Positions 17,187-26,921 of a stretch of DNA of 64,000 bases are shown here, piece by piece. The DNA comes from Tatumella sp. JGM118 (lineage in GTDB: Bacteria > Pseudomonadota > Gammaproteobacteria > Enterobacterales > Enterobacteriaceae). The translations under genes and the position numbers were made by a program. The stretch covers positions 1 through 64,000 of the forward strand of contig NZ_JAERJR010000015.1 in assembly GCF_018257515.1 (NCBI RefSeq), written 5' to 3'. The stretch's first letter is position 1. Every line of letters starts with the position of its first letter. A model generated the notes under the pieces. It was not told the DNA's origin. It saw only the letters and a list, made by a program, of their open reading frames with translations, and did no database searches.

Positions 17187-18371
17187 TTATTTGGTCGCTG
17201 AATGCTTAACAAAAGGACGTAACAGTAATCCGACAGGCCCGGTGAGATACCAGTGACGCTGCAGACGATGACGTTTGCTGCTACCCACAGACTGCGTCAG
17301 GCGGTCGAGAATAATCGCCAGAATCACGATCCCGACACCGCCGACGGTGGCGAGTCCCATATCCAGTCGACCAATACCCCGCAGGACCATCTGGCCCAGT
17401 CCGCCGACGGCGATCATGGACGCAATAACGACCATTGACAGAGACAGCATCAGCGTCTGGTTCACCCCGGCCATGATGGTGGGCATAGCCAGAGGCAGCT
17501 GCACTTTAAACAGCATCTGACGCGGACTGGCACCGAAGGATTCACTCGCTTCAATCAGGTCAGCCGGTACCTGTTTAATGCCCAGGATGGTCAGACGGAC
17601 AATCGGAGGTAGGGCGAAGATAATGGTGACCACGACGCCCGGCACATTACCGATACCAAACAGCATTACGATCGGCACCAGGTAGACGAACGCCGGGGTG
17701 GTTTGCATGGCATCCAGGATCGGCCTGATGATTTTCGCCGCCCGGTCACTGCGTGCCAGCCAGATACCCAGCGGCAAACCGATGACAATACAGAACAGCA
17801 GGGAGGTCAGTACCAGTGAGAGCGTGACCATCGCATCGCCCCAGGCACCGATAGCCCCGATCACCACCAGTGAAATCAGGGTCGCAATGCCCATGCCGCC
17901 GGTTGTCATCTGCCAGGCGATCAGGGTGAAGATCAGGATGGCCACAGGTGAAGGCATCGACGTCAGTAAATGCTGAAATGCACTCAGTATGTAGTCGATG
18001 GGGACACGTATCCCCTGGAACACCGGCCGGAAATTATTGACCACCCAGTCAATGCCGTGTGTCACCCAGCTATCCAGTGGGATTAACGTCTTATGGAACG
18101 GGTCCATAATATTAAAATGTTCATGGGCAGGGGCTGCAGGTGCATTCAGCCAGCTGTCATTGGACGCGGCTGCATGGCTGCTGCTGTCACCGCCACTGCT
18201 CCACGCATCCCCCGCATTGCTGCTATCGGGTGTGCTGCTGGCTGGTGCAGAAGAGGTTGCGCCCCAGGGATCGCTGGCACTGCTGTCGGCCGCCGGGGCC
18301 GCGGTATGTGCCGGTGCTGCGCTGCTGGTCGCTGCAGAATCACCCCATGGATTAGTGTCTGGTTTACTCAT
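17187..18371 (-). CDS. proW: Glycine betaine/proline ABC transporter permease ProW
   Basis: A 394-residue inner-membrane permease, about 40 longer than E. coli ProW (354). The extra length is in the periplasmic N-terminal tail. Residues 1-83 are rich in Ser, Ala, Asp and Pro with four spaced Trp-containing motifs (NPWGD, DPWGA, DAWSS, DSWLN). Homology begins at [19 protein letters not shown]. The transport domain and the EAA-type loop ([16 protein letters not shown]) are well conserved. Its ATG overlaps the proV stop as TAATG, so the two are translationally coupled. Confidence 0.96.
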   Translation of the reverse strand: MSKPDTNPWGDSAATSSAAPAHTAAPAADSSASDPWGATSSAPASSTPDSSNAGDAWSSGGDSSSHAAASNDSWLNAPAAPAHEHFNIMDPFHKTLIPLDSWVTHGIDWVVNNFRPVFQGIRVPIDYILSAFQHLLTSMPSPVAILIFTLIAWQMTTGGMGIATLISLVVIGAIGAWGDAMVTLSLVLTSLLFCIVIGLPLGIWLARSDRAAKIIRPILDAMQTTPAFVYLVPIVMLFGIGNVPGVVVTIIFALPPIVRLTILGIKQVPADLIEASESFGASPRQMLFKVQLPLAMPTIMAGVNQTLMLSLSMVVIASMIAVGGLGQMVLRGIGRLDMGLATVGGVGIVILAIILDRLTQSVGSSKRHRLQRHWYLTGPVGLLLRPFVKHSATK

Positions 18372-19564
18372 TACTGATTACCCTCGCGATCCAGAGCCTT
18401 TAACAGACTGCTCTTTGAAATAATGCCGACATACTGGTTATCTTCGTCAGTGACAGGGACAGCACATGGTGCTGCGGCAACGTGCGAAAATATTTCATTC
18501 AATGGTGTCGTTGCCGGAATCGGCTCAGGACTTTCCAGGAATGCGCTTTCCAGAGGGGCCCCGTTTTCCAGAGCTTTTTGTAACGAATCACCGGAAACAA
18601 TCCCGGCAAACTTCTGTTTGTCCAGCACGTAACCGTATTCTCTGTCTTTATCCCGCAGCAACTGCAATGCTGAACGCGGGCCAAAACCAGGTGTTTTTCG
18701 CAGGAGTCCATCCGCACCACGGCGGGCGATGTCTTTCGCACTAAAGACCTGACTGATATCCACCCCCCGGAAGAAGGTTTTCACATAGTCATTGGCCGGG
18801 TTATTCAGGATTTCGTCCGGTGTACCGACCTGAACAACTTCACCGTTTTGCATGATGGCAATTCTGTCCCCGATACGCATCGCTTCGTCTAAATCATGAG
18901 AGATAAACACGATGGTACGTTGCTGACGGGTTTGCAGTTTGACCAACTCATCCTGCATTTCAGTACGAATTAAGGGGTCGAGTGCAGAAAACGCCTCATC
19001 CATCAGCAGGATGTCAGGGTTAATCGCCAGTGCACGGGCAAGACCGACACGCTGACGCATGCCGCCCGAGAGTTCATCAGGGAAGGAGTGTGCATATTTC
19101 TCCAGGCCCACCTGACGCAAGGCATCCATCGCTTTGGTTTCACGCTCTTTTGGCGGGATCCCGGCCAGCTCCATACCAAAGGCCGTGTTATTCACGACGT
19201 TCATATGGGGCATCAGTGCAAAAGACTGGAAGACCATGCTGATTTTGCTGCGGCGGATCTCTCTCAGCTGAGATTCCGGTATCTTCGCGATATCCAGACC
19301 GTCAATGAGAACCTGACCCCGGGTGGGTTCGATCAGACGATTGAGAAGGCGAACCATGGTGGATTTTCCGGAACCGGATAATCCCATGATCACAAAAATC
19401 TCGCCTTCTTCAATGGCCAGACTGGCGTCGTTGACACCCACTGAAAGCCCTGTTTTATCCAGAATCTGCTCTTTATTGAGCCCCTTCTCCAGATATTTGA
19501 AGGCTTTTCCCGGATGATCGCCAAAAATTTTATATAGATTTTTTACTTCAAGTTTAATTGCCAT
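18371..19564 (-). CDS. proV: Glycine betaine/proline ABC transporter ATPase ProV
   Basis: A 397-residue ATPase (E. coli 400). Walker A is GLSGSGKST, the signature LSGGMRQR, and Walker [13 protein letters not shown]. Two CBS repeats occupy the last ~110 residues and in relatives sense ionic strength. It is first in proVWX, preceded by a 1.1-kb non-coding stretch. AGGAAAA lies 9 bases before the ATG. In E. coli proU is osmotically induced and silenced by H-NS; the AT-rich upstream region fits that. Confidence 0.97.
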   Translation of the reverse strand: MAIKLEVKNLYKIFGDHPGKAFKYLEKGLNKEQILDKTGLSVGVNDASLAIEEGEIFVIMGLSGSGKSTMVRLLNRLIEPTRGQVLIDGLDIAKIPESQLREIRRSKISMVFQSFALMPHMNVVNNTAFGMELAGIPPKERETKAMDALRQVGLEKYAHSFPDELSGGMRQRVGLARALAINPDILLMDEAFSALDPLIRTEMQDELVKLQTRQQRTIVFISHDLDEAMRIGDRIAIMQNGEVVQVGTPDEILNNPANDYVKTFFRGVDISQVFSAKDIARRGADGLLRKTPGFGPRSALQLLRDKDREYGYVLDKQKFAGIVSGDSLQKALENGAPLESAFLESPEPIPATTPLNEIFSHVAAAPCAVPVTDEDNQYVGIISKSSLLKALDREGNQ

Positions 19565-20655
19565 TCGGTCGTATTTTCCTGGGTTATATTTATTTTTTCA
19601 TGGATTTATATTGTCCGGAGGGTGATGTACTTATATAACCGTACCATACTCAGAATATCTGACAACCCTTGACTTTATTAATTCCGGTGGATATCGGGCG
19701 TGATATTTCCCGTCAGCGCAGTACTGACAAGGGATACATGGCATTCGGAAAGTTATCAGATTATTTACCGTTGCTGCGTCATTCTTTGGGAATAATAAAT
19801 CGGGAGAGTGATCCAACTGGCTGAAATTCATCATTAAAAAAAGACGTTATTTTAACCGTAAGTCACTTTCGCCTTCTGTATACTATTTATGACCTGTGCG
19901 ACAGATAATTGAGTGAATACCCTGGTATTGATGGGGAATAACACTGCAGCGATGGAATGATTTATTTAACCCGTGTGTACTCTGTTTGTTGTGGATTATT
20001 GTTCCGTATTTTTGTCATTAATATGTGTTTTTATGCTGGGATTTAGCCTGTTTTGTGGTTTTTAATATTGTTGCGGGGAGGGGGTTCCCTGCTCTGTTTT
20101 TCTGTTTTTCCGCCTTTCGCTCCGGCATGTCTGAGGCCGCGGGTATTCGCAGGAAGCAGGTCGAAGTAATATCAGTCAGTCTCATCGGCAGAGATGTTTA
20201 TTCTGCCTGCTGTTAATGGAATCTCCATAAAAACAGCCCCGCCTCGGTGATGGCGATAATGAGTGGATATTACCAGAATGTTATCTTTATTATTTTCTGT
20301 CATTGAGGCGGATAAGGTAAATATAGGGCGCTGACAGGTTGCCGGGGTTTATCGATATTTTTTGTCATCACCGGAAAATATCGGGTAGTTCCGGGAGGGA
20401 TCGCAGACGAAATTCGGCCAGGAGATTAGCAGGGTTTGACGCTGTGATCGTGACCGGAAATATCCGGCTAACAACAGAGGGTACAAGGGAAATATCAGTA
20501 GTGATGAGGCTCATGCGAAGGGGAAATAACGGCAGCCGCAGACGGGTAATTTTTTGACACAGATTGTCATGAGAGTAGCGGAAATACATCGGTAACAAGC
20601 CCCCGGTTAACGGGACAACTGCCGTTAACCGGGAGCAGAGATCACGGAACTGATA
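19565..20655. other. Long non-coding gap upstream of proV
   Basis: About 1.1 kb without a credible gene. The 300 bases next to proV and the stretch 19850-20330 are AT-rich with many T and A tracts, as expected for an H-NS-silenced osmoregulated promoter. No confident -35/-10 was placed. In E. coli the genes between ygaM and proV are nrdHIEF; I see no remnant of them. Short open frames (20025-20216, 20339-20557) lack ribosome sites and family resemblance. Confidence 0.6.
20602..20633 (-). terminator. Long hairpin after ygaM
   Basis: CCCGGTTAACGG and CCGTTAACCGGG form a perfect 12-bp stem with an 8-base loop, 22 bases beyond the ygaM stop. There is no proper T-run, only GGCTTGTT on the minus strand. 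Confidence 0.55.
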
Positions 20656-20946
20656 TTAACGTTTCGCTAACAAAATTCCGAAGACCACACCGACAGCGGC
20701 ACCGATACCGGCGGCAGGCAGCGGATTTTCACGGATCCAGTTACCTGCGCAACAGGTTTCACCGTCATCCCCCTTCAGGGTGGCACGCGCTTTTTTCAGT
20801 AACTGCTGAGCATTTTTCTGTGCCTCTTCCAGACCATCCTGAGCATCATCAGAATAAGACTTCAGTAATGCTTCAAGGCTGTCTGCGAGTTCACCCACTT
20901 CCAGTTCACTTTCTTCGGCTTCAGACTTTTTGTATTTCGTTGGCAT
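20656..20946 (-). CDS. ygaM: DUF883-family inner-membrane protein (YgaM/ElaB/YqjD type)
   Basis: A 96-residue protein with an acidic amphipathic N-terminal half likely to be helical or coiled coil (about residues 10-60) and one C-terminal membrane helix (PAAGIGAAVGVVFGILLA). This is the layout of the ElaB/YqjD/YgaM family; YqjD tethers ribosomes to the inner membrane in stationary phase. YgaM is preferred because the divergent neighbour is ygaC and proV lies beyond, the E. coli gene neighbourhood. Sequence alone would not separate the three paralogues. Confidence 0.8.
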   Translation of the reverse strand: MPTKYKKSEAEESELEVGELADSLEALLKSYSDDAQDGLEEAQKNAQQLLKKARATLKGDDGETCCAGNWIRENPLPAAGIGAAVGVVFGILLAKR

Positions 20947-21098
20947 TTTTTCTCTCCGTGTTATATCAACCTGTTAATAAGCATAGCCCGGGATTTGGAC
21001 TATGCTGTCAGTTAAGGAAAATTCCGAATGATCCGAGCCACAAGGCAGGGTGGCTGCGTTACAGTGAGCCGGCATGATAAGAATTGAGGGGATTTACT

Positions 21099-21434
21099 AT
21101 GTATTTACGTCCGGATGAAGTGGCCCGTGTACTGGAAAAAGCGGGTTTTGAAATGGATCTGGTGACACCTAAAACTTACGGGTACCGCAGGGGTGAAAAC
21201 TATGTCTATGTCAACCGGGAAGCCCGGTTAGGGAGAACGGCTTTAGTCATTCATCCGACATTAAAAGAAAAGAGCCAGCATTTTGCTGAACCGGCATCAG
21301 ACATCAAAACCAGTGATCACTATAAAGAGTTTCCGCTCTACCTGTCGACAGACGAGCAGGAACATTACGGTATCCCTCATGGGTTCAGTTCCAGAATGGC
21401 CCTGGAACGCTATCTCAGTGGCGTCTTTGGATAA
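21099..21434 (+). CDS. ygaC: DUF2002 family protein YgaC
   Basis: A 111-residue cytoplasmic protein closely resembling E. coli YgaC (114): [20 protein letters not shown] at the start and [21 protein letters not shown] near the end. Its function is unknown; E. coli ygaC is reported in the Fur regulon. The ATG at 21099 is preferred over 21084 because AGGGG lies 8 bases before it and because of homology. It is divergent from ygaM. Confidence 0.92.
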   Translation: MYLRPDEVARVLEKAGFEMDLVTPKTYGYRRGENYVYVNREARLGRTALVIHPTLKEKSQHFAEPASDIKTSDHYKEFPLYLSTDEQEHYGIPHGFSSRMALERYLSGVFG

Positions 21435-21452
21435 GCGGTGATACAACCGGCA

Positions 21453-21486
21453 GTGACAAACAGCCCGGGGCCTGGCTGTTTGTCAC
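21453..21486. terminator. Convergent-gene hairpin, ygaC/speG
   Basis: GTGACAAACAGCC and GGCTGTTTGTCAC form a perfect 13-bp stem with an 8-base loop between convergent gene ends. No T-run follows. Confidence 0.6.
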
Positions 21487-21493
21487 CCCGCAC

Positions 21494-22042
21494 TTACTGT
21501 GCCGTCGGCTTAACCATCGGTGCCCGGTGAGGTTTAAATTTCTCCAGAAACTGATGCTGGAAAATACACATACGGATAGTGTTTCGGTATTCCCCGTTGA
21601 TGAAAAACTCGTGTTTCAACACCCCTTCGGTTTCGAACCCCAGCTTGCTATAGATATGAATCGCTTTCTCGTTTTCCTCATCAACAATGAGATAGAGTTT
21701 ATAGAGATTCAGCACCGAAAAGCCATATTCCATCGCCAGCCTGGCGGCCTGACTGGCCAGCCCTTTCCCCTGGTGAGCCGGGTCGATAATTATCTGAAAC
21801 TCAGCGCGCCGGTGGACATGATTGATTTCGACCAGTTCCACCAGTCCTGCGTTTACACCCGCATGCTCGACCACAAACCGGCGCTCTGTCTGATCATGAA
21901 TATGCTTATTATACAGGTCGGTCAGCTCCACGAAGGCTTCATACGGCTCTTCAAACCAGTAGCGCATTACACTGGCATTGTTATCCAGCTGGTGGACAAA
22001 ATGCAGGTCTTCCCGCTCCAGCGGGCGAAGTTTTATCGTCAT
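21494..22042 (-). CDS. speG: Spermidine N1-acetyltransferase SpeG
   Basis: A 182-residue GNAT enzyme matching E. coli SpeG (186) nearly throughout: [27 protein letters not shown] at the N-terminus, acetyl-CoA loop [11 protein letters not shown], and [10 protein letters not shown] near the C-terminus. It acetylates spermidine and spermine to limit polyamine toxicity. The ATG at 22042 has AGGAACTG upstream and matches the E. coli start; the frame extends to 22162 without support. It is divergent from puuE. Confidence 0.95.
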   Translation of the reverse strand: MTIKLRPLEREDLHFVHQLDNNASVMRYWFEEPYEAFVELTDLYNKHIHDQTERRFVVEHAGVNAGLVELVEINHVHRRAEFQIIIDPAHQGKGLASQAARLAMEYGFSVLNLYKLYLIVDEENEKAIHIYSKLGFETEGVLKHEFFINGEYRNTIRMCIFQHQFLEKFKPHRAPMVKPTAQ

Positions 22043-22156
22043 TTGCAGTTCCTGAAGGACTGATTTACGTTGCGTCAGAAAGTATGCCACGCCTGCGGTC
22101 TTCTCTGAAAGGCAGGGAAGGCGACCTGAGGGACTATCGTTGAGAATAACGTGCTC

Positions 22157-22172
22157 TGGCACAAGGATTGCA
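22157..22172 (+). promoter_or_regulatory. Sigma-54 promoter of puuE
   Basis: TGGCAC-AAGGA-TTGCA matches the sigma-54 consensus at all the main -24 and -12 positions, with GG and GC 10 bases apart. It points to puuE, whose ATG is 59 bases downstream. No NtrC-type palindrome was recognised upstream. Confidence 0.8.
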
Positions 22173-22231
22173 TCGGAATAGCTGATTAATTAGCAGGGGA
22201 GGCCAGCTCCCCCTGATTCAGGAGAGCCACG

Positions 22232-23182
22232 ATGAAAAAGAGCCCTTGCCAGCAATATGGTCTGGCAGAACATTACCCGCGCGACCTGAAAGGCTACGCC
22301 GGTACTCCGCCAAAGGCGGCCTGGCCTGGTGGTGCGAAGATAGCGGTTCAGTTCGTCCTTAATTATGAAGAGGGCGCCGAGAACCATATCTGGCATGGCG
22401 ATGCGGGATCAGAGCAGTTCCTGTCAGATATTATTGGCGCAGCCAGTTATCCCTCTCAGCACATGTCGATGGATTCACTGTATGAATATGGCTCCCGGGC
22501 CGGGTTCTGGCGTATTCACGGGGAGTTTGTCAGACGTGGTCTGCCATTGACGGTATTCGGGGTGGCGATGGCGCTGGCCCGTCACCCTGAAATCGTCTCA
22601 GCCATAAAAGCAGCGGATTTTGACGTGGTCAGCCACGGCTGGCGGTGGATCCACTATCAGGATATGTCGCCGGAACAGGAGCGACAGCATATGCAACAGG
22701 CCATTGAGGTGCTGACAGAGTTATTCGGTCAGCGGCCGACAGGCTGGTATACCGGGCGTGACAGCCCGAACACCCGGCGCCTGCTGGTGGAACAAGGCGG
22801 CTTTCATTATGACAGTGATAACTACGGGGATGATTTACCTTTCTGGACCCCGGTCACGTGCAGCAGCGGAGAAACCCGCCAGCATCTGGTGATCCCTTAC
22901 ACTCTGGAATGTAATGATATGCGGTTCTGCACGCCGCAGGGGTTTAATACCGCAGAGCATTTCTTTACCTATCTGCGGGACAGTTTCGATGTGCTGTATG
23001 AGGAAGGCGCGACCACGCCTAAAATGATGTCGATTGGTATGCACTGCCGTATTCTTGGCCGGCCGGGGCGCTTCCGTGCCCTGCAGAAGTTTCTTGATTA
23101 TATCGCAGACTTTCCGGATGTCTGGGTCTGTACCCGCCAGCAGATCGCAGAGCACTGGACGACCCATCACCCTGCACCTTAA
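22232..23182 (+). CDS. puuE: Allantoinase PuuE
   Basis: A 316-residue polysaccharide-deacetylase-fold allantoinase, unrelated to the metal-dependent AllB. It opens allantoin to allantoate. Family blocks include YPRDLKGYAGTPP, VQFVLNYEEGAE, SHGWRWIHYQ, GWYTGRDSPNTRRL and SIGMHCRILGRPGR. A 12-base-spaced GGAG-type site precedes the ATG. It stands alone behind a sigma-54 promoter and converges on hpxZ. It corresponds to the allantoinase step of the Klebsiella hpx pathway. Confidence 0.93.
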   Translation: MKKSPCQQYGLAEHYPRDLKGYAGTPPKAAWPGGAKIAVQFVLNYEEGAENHIWHGDAGSEQFLSDIIGAASYPSQHMSMDSLYEYGSRAGFWRIHGEFVRRGLPLTVFGVAMALARHPEIVSAIKAADFDVVSHGWRWIHYQDMSPEQERQHMQQAIEVLTELFGQRPTGWYTGRDSPNTRRLLVEQGGFHYDSDNYGDDLPFWTPVTCSSGETRQHLVIPYTLECNDMRFCTPQGFNTAEHFFTYLRDSFDVLYEEGATTPKMMSIGMHCRILGRPGRFRALQKFLDYIADFPDVWVCTRQQIAEHWTTHHPAP

Positions 23183-23185
23183 CCG

Positions 23186-23219
23186 TCGGGTCACTGTCCC
23201 GGCCGGGACAGTGACCCGA
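23186..23219. terminator. Perfect 15-bp hairpin, puuE/hpxZ
   Basis: TCGGGTCACTGTCCC and GGGACAGTGACCCGA form a perfect 15-bp stem around GGCC, filling the 39-base gap between two convergent stop codons. No T-run follows. Confidence 0.65.
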
Positions 23220-23221
23220 TA

Positions 23222-23605
23222 TCACGACATCAGGCTCACCTGAGCCGCCACTATCCGCCAGCCTTCGGGGAATCGCACCCAGCTTTGCTGTTGCCGGCCG
23301 ATTTTATCGGTCGTGCTGCGGGTGAACTCTGTACTGCAGACCGCAAAATCATCGCCATAGGTCGTGATCACCGTGTTCTGCAGTACCCGCTCCAGGTTAG
23401 CTGAAGGCCTGCCGGCACGGAATGCCTGGATCTGTTCGATGCCGTACAAATTCTCGCCGGCACCCAGGCGGACGGTATGGGGACTGTGCCAGAATAATTC
23501 ATCCAGCACTTTGATATCATTGGTCGTCAGGGCTTTTTCGTAGCGACAGAACTGCCTGGTGACTTCTTCCAGCACATCGGGCTGGTTAATGACCGGTGTA
23601 TTCAT
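23222..23605 (-). CDS. hpxZ: HpxZ, SnoaL/ketosteroid-isomerase-like protein
   Basis: A 127-residue single-domain protein of the DUF3225/NTF2-like fold, as in AtzH/HpxZ. Typical blocks are DEVTRQFCRYEKALTTND and ELFWHSPHTVRLGAGENLYG. It is the last gene of hpxWXYZ, needed for use of oxamate from purine breakdown in Klebsiella. Its own activity is uncertain; AtzH-type relatives hydrolyse small amides. The start overlaps the hpxY stop by 4 bases (ATGA). Confidence 0.88.
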   Translation of the reverse strand: MNTPVINQPDVLEEVTRQFCRYEKALTTNDIKVLDELFWHSPHTVRLGAGENLYGIEQIQAFRAGRPSANLERVLQNTVITTYGDDFAVCSTEFTRSTTDKIGRQQQSWVRFPEGWRIVAAQVSLMS

Positions 23606-25005
23606 GCATGAGCATCCATTAATGAAAAGGGCGGCAGGGTAATATTCATCTGTTCCAGGGCCCGCGCTGCGCGGAGGGCGACCGCTTCTTTAAACGGCGC
23701 GGCAATAATCTGTACCCCGACAGAGAGGCCGTTTGCTGCGGCCAGTGGCACGGTACACACCGGTAAACCAAGGAATGAGATGGGCTGCGTCAGCATCCCC
23801 ATACTGGCCCGGACCGGCAGGTCCTGATGATTTATCCGCATCGTCTCCTGATTAATGACGGTTGCACTGCAGGGCGTCGCCGGAGCCAGTAAAATATCCA
23901 CATTATCGAATAATGGCAGCACCTGATCACGGAAGTGACGGCGGAAACGCTGGGCCTGCACATACCAGCTGGCGGGAAGCATAGCACCGGCCAGCAGACG
24001 CTCACGCGAGTGAGGTTCAAACAGTTCCGGCGACTGCCGCAAGGCCGGCAGATACTGGTTGCCCCCCTCACAGGCACTCAGGATAAAGGCGGCCTGCCTG
24101 GCCAGTTCCGCCCCGGGAAGTTCCGTCTCTTCTGTGGCATTCAATGCCCGCGCTACGGTGGCGACGGCCCCCCGGGCCTCATCATCACACCATTGAGAGA
24201 AATAACCGCCCAGAACACCGACCCGTAACCCGGACACGGACTGAGTCAGTGCCGGTGTTGCGGCGTCAGCGGGACGTGCGGATTGAAATGCATCCTGCGG
24301 ATCATGGCCCTGCAACTGGTCATAAACCAGTGCCAGATCGTCGACAGTCCGGGCAAAGGGACCGATATGATCGAGGCTGCCGACAAAAGGATGAGTACCG
24401 TGGCGGGATAGCCGGCCGAAGGTCGGTTTCAGTCCGAAGATACCACAGAGCGCAGCGGGCACCCGTATCGAACCATTGGTGTCAGAGCCGAGGGCGAAAG
24501 GGACCAGGCCGGCGGCCACGGCGGCAGCGGACCCTCCGGAGGAACCGCCGGCAATACGCTGTAAATCTCTCGGGTTATGGCAAGGACCGTAATGCGTGTT
24601 TTCGGTGGTAAAACCGTACGCATAGGCATCCATATTCAGCATGCCGGAAAGCAGGGCGCCCGACTGGTGTAACCTGGCGACGGCCGTGGCATCGGCCGTC
24701 GCCGGCGGACGGTTGCAAAATAGTTTCGCCCCGGCCACGGTTGCGTAGCCTTTAACATCGAACAGGTTCTTTACCGCATAAGGGATCCCCGCCAGCGGAC
24801 TGCCTGGCTGACCTGCCATAAACTGTTTATCTACGGCGGCGGCTTCCCGCAACATGCGTTCTCCGGTGACCTCGGTCCAGGCATTCAGTTGCGGATTGAA
24901 GGTGGCGATGGACTGTAATGTCTGCCGGGCAATATCGGTGGCACTTATTTCACCACGCAACCGGGCCTGACGGAGTTCAGCGATGTTTAATCCGTTGAGT
25001 GTCAT
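23602..25005 (-). CDS. hpxY: HpxY, AtzE-family amidohydrolase
   Basis: A 467-residue amidase-signature enzyme. The Ser-Ser-Lys triad is visible as Lys79 (PYAVKN), Ser155 (AGGSSGGS) and Ser179 (SDTNGSIR). It belongs to the AtzE/HpxY group, which hydrolyses small amides together with a GatC-like partner, here HpxX. It overlaps hpxX and hpxZ by 4 bases at each end, so the operon is tightly coupled. Confidence 0.92.
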   Translation of the reverse strand: MTLNGLNIAELRQARLRGEISATDIARQTLQSIATFNPQLNAWTEVTGERMLREAAAVDKQFMAGQPGSPLAGIPYAVKNLFDVKGYATVAGAKLFCNRPPATADATAVARLHQSGALLSGMLNMDAYAYGFTTENTHYGPCHNPRDLQRIAGGSSGGSAAAVAAGLVPFALGSDTNGSIRVPAALCGIFGLKPTFGRLSRHGTHPFVGSLDHIGPFARTVDDLALVYDQLQGHDPQDAFQSARPADAATPALTQSVSGLRVGVLGGYFSQWCDDEARGAVATVARALNATEETELPGAELARQAAFILSACEGGNQYLPALRQSPELFEPHSRERLLAGAMLPASWYVQAQRFRRHFRDQVLPLFDNVDILLAPATPCSATVINQETMRINHQDLPVRASMGMLTQPISFLGLPVCTVPLAAANGLSVGVQIIAAPFKEAVALRAARALEQMNITLPPFSLMDAHA

Positions 25006-25187
25006 AACGTATAAACCCCGCCAACTTCCAGACGGTCATCCAGCGGATAGTCCATTAAGGGCTGAGCCATACCGGCAATACGGGTGAGCTGTACCAGCAG
25101 TTCAGCCCTGCGTTCGTCGGTCAGTGTCAGGTCAAGAATTTGTTCCATCAGGGTCAGATAGGCTGACCAGGTATCGGATTGTGTCAT
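25002..25187 (-). CDS. hpxX: HpxX, AtzG-like small subunit
   Basis: A 61-residue acidic helical protein (DUF4089/AtzG type), like a GatC-style partner that stabilises the adjacent amidase HpxY. The end [14 protein letters not shown] is typical. The ATG at 25187 is chosen for GAGGAG upstream and a normal family length; the frame runs open to 25256 inside hpxW. Confidence 0.88.
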   Translation of the reverse strand: MTQSDTWSAYLTLMEQILDLTLTDERRAELLVQLTRIAGMAQPLMDYPLDDRLEVGGVYTL

Positions 25188-25197
25188 AGTTTTCTCC

Positions 25198-26784
25198 TCA
25201 GAAGCCGGCAGCACTGCCGTTACTGCGTGGATCGGATGCACCTTCAAGCATGCCATTCACATGGCGGACAATGGCGCCGGCATGACCGGTGGCTTCACTG
25301 AAATCGCTGAGTAATTCGACGTCGTGGCCCATTTTTTTCAGTGCATCAACGGTGTCGTGACTGAAACGGCTTTCCAGCTTGAGAGACTCAGACGAATCTC
25401 CCCAGGTGCGGCCCAGCAACCAGCGCGGTGCGGTAATTGTTTGCTGTAAAGGCAGGTTCTGCAGGACATAGCGGGTGAACAGCGTTGCCTGGGTTTGCGG
25501 CTGGCCATCGCCACCCATGGAGCCGTAGACCATCACGCGGCCGTCTTTCAGACGGGCCGCAGCCGGGTTCAGGGTATGAAAGGGTTGTTTACCCGGCGCC
25601 AGGGTCAGCAGGTGATCCTTTTGCAGCGTAAACGCGGCACCGCGGTTCTGCCACAGGATCCCGGTATCAGGGATCACCACACCGCTGCCAAATTCGTGGT
25701 AAATGCTCTGGATAAAGGAGACGGCCATTCCGTCTTTATCGATAACCCCCATCCATACGGTATCTCCGGGATCGCGCTGTCCCGCATCGGCAGCCGCGTG
25801 CTGCAGATCTATCGCCGAGGCTAAGCTGTCCAGCATCTCTGCTGACAGCAGGTCCTGTGCTTCTGTCTGCATTTCCCGCGGGTCGGTCAGCCAGTGATCC
25901 CGAAGCGTAAAGGCCTGCCGGGTGGCTTCAACGATACGATGAATGGTATCGACTTCACCGGCCTCCGGCAGGCCGAGCCTGTCGGTGATCCCGTTAATCG
26001 CCAGTGAAACCAGCCCCTGCGTCGGCGGGGCCAGATTGTAGAGGGTACCCGCGCTATGATTTAAATACAGCGGGGCTTTCTGTTTTGCATGATGCGCCTG
26101 CAGATCATTCAAGGTAACCGGCATCCCCAGTGATTCCATTCCGCGGGCGATCCGGCGGGCCAGTGCCCCCCGGTAAAAGCTATCCAGTCCTTCAGAGGCC
26201 AGCGTTTTCAGGGTATCTGCCAGCGCAGGCTGGGTAAAGCGGCTGCCGGCGTCGGGCGCCTGTCCCCCGGGGAGATAAATATCTGCAAACCCGGGCTGAT
26301 TCTGCAACTCCTGCTGTTTCGCGGCACTGGCCGCCGACTGAGATCCGGATACCGGCATACCTGAAGCCGCGTAATGAATGGCGTCGTCCAGTAATTCAGC
26401 CACACTCGCCGGTGCATAACCCAGCGTCTCTGACACTGTCAGGGCTTCCTGCCAGCCACTGACGGTGCCGGCGACCGTCAGGGCCGCTTTCGGCCCGCGG
26501 TAAGGAATACGGTCCATCCCCTGATAAAACTCGTGATTTGCCAGGCTGCCTGCAGCACCGCTCGCATCAATGGTGATCGGTTCACCTTCCGGGGGCACAA
26601 TCAGCCAGAAACTGTCACCGCCCAGACCATTCATATGCGGATAAACTACCGCGATAGTGGCGGCGGCGGCGACCATCGCTTCGATGGCGTTGCCTCCTTT
26701 TCGCAGCACGGCTAAGGCACTTTCACTGGCCAGATGGTGCGGGGTTACCGCCATACCGTTAGGCGCAATATTGCTTTGTATCAT
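25198..26784 (-). CDS. hpxW: Oxamate amidohydrolase HpxW
   Basis: A 528-residue Ntn-hydrolase of the gamma-glutamyltransferase family. It is made as a proenzyme that cleaves itself before a threonine, probably Thr342 in GDTVWMGVIDKDG. It converts oxamate to oxalate and ammonia at the end of the Klebsiella allantoin route. The start MIQSNIAPNGMAVTPHHLA is preceded by GAGGAAGAG; there is no signal peptide, so it is cytoplasmic, unlike GGT. First gene of hpxWXYZ. Confidence 0.93.
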   Translation of the reverse strand: MIQSNIAPNGMAVTPHHLASESALAVLRKGGNAIEAMVAAAATIAVVYPHMNGLGGDSFWLIVPPEGEPITIDASGAAGSLANHEFYQGMDRIPYRGPKAALTVAGTVSGWQEALTVSETLGYAPASVAELLDDAIHYAASGMPVSGSQSAASAAKQQELQNQPGFADIYLPGGQAPDAGSRFTQPALADTLKTLASEGLDSFYRGALARRIARGMESLGMPVTLNDLQAHHAKQKAPLYLNHSAGTLYNLAPPTQGLVSLAINGITDRLGLPEAGEVDTIHRIVEATRQAFTLRDHWLTDPREMQTEAQDLLSAEMLDSLASAIDLQHAAADAGQRDPGDTVWMGVIDKDGMAVSFIQSIYHEFGSGVVIPDTGILWQNRGAAFTLQKDHLLTLAPGKQPFHTLNPAAARLKDGRVMVYGSMGGDGQPQTQATLFTRYVLQNLPLQQTITAPRWLLGRTWGDSSESLKLESRFSHDTVDALKKMGHDVELLSDFSEATGHAGAIVRHVNGMLEGASDPRSNGSAAGF

Positions 26785-26824
26785 CTCTTCCTCAGAACGG
26801 GTCTTACAGTGATACCGTCTACCT

Positions 26825-26840
26825 AGCAATTTTTGTTCCG
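26825..26840 (-). promoter_or_regulatory. Possible sigma-54 promoter of hpxWXYZ
   Basis: On the minus strand CGGAAC-AAAAA-TTGCT has GG and GC 10 bases apart and a perfect TTGC, but a weak -24 element. It lies 41 bases upstream of the hpxW start. Less certain than the other two. Confidence 0.4.
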
Positions 26841-26921
26841 TTTCTGGTTTTTTTGTGCCGGGACGTAACTATGGATCGAATTATGCTAGCTTCTGCTGTA
26901 ACGAATGTTGCAGGAGGGATG

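Noticed and set aside
18146-18343. Open frames opposite the ProW N-terminal tail
   Set aside because: They result from the biased GC-rich codons of the Ser/Ala-rich tail; no ribosome site.
20025-20216. 63-codon frame in the proV upstream gap
   Set aside because: Hydrophobic start but no ribosome site; AT-rich DNA gives such frames by chance.
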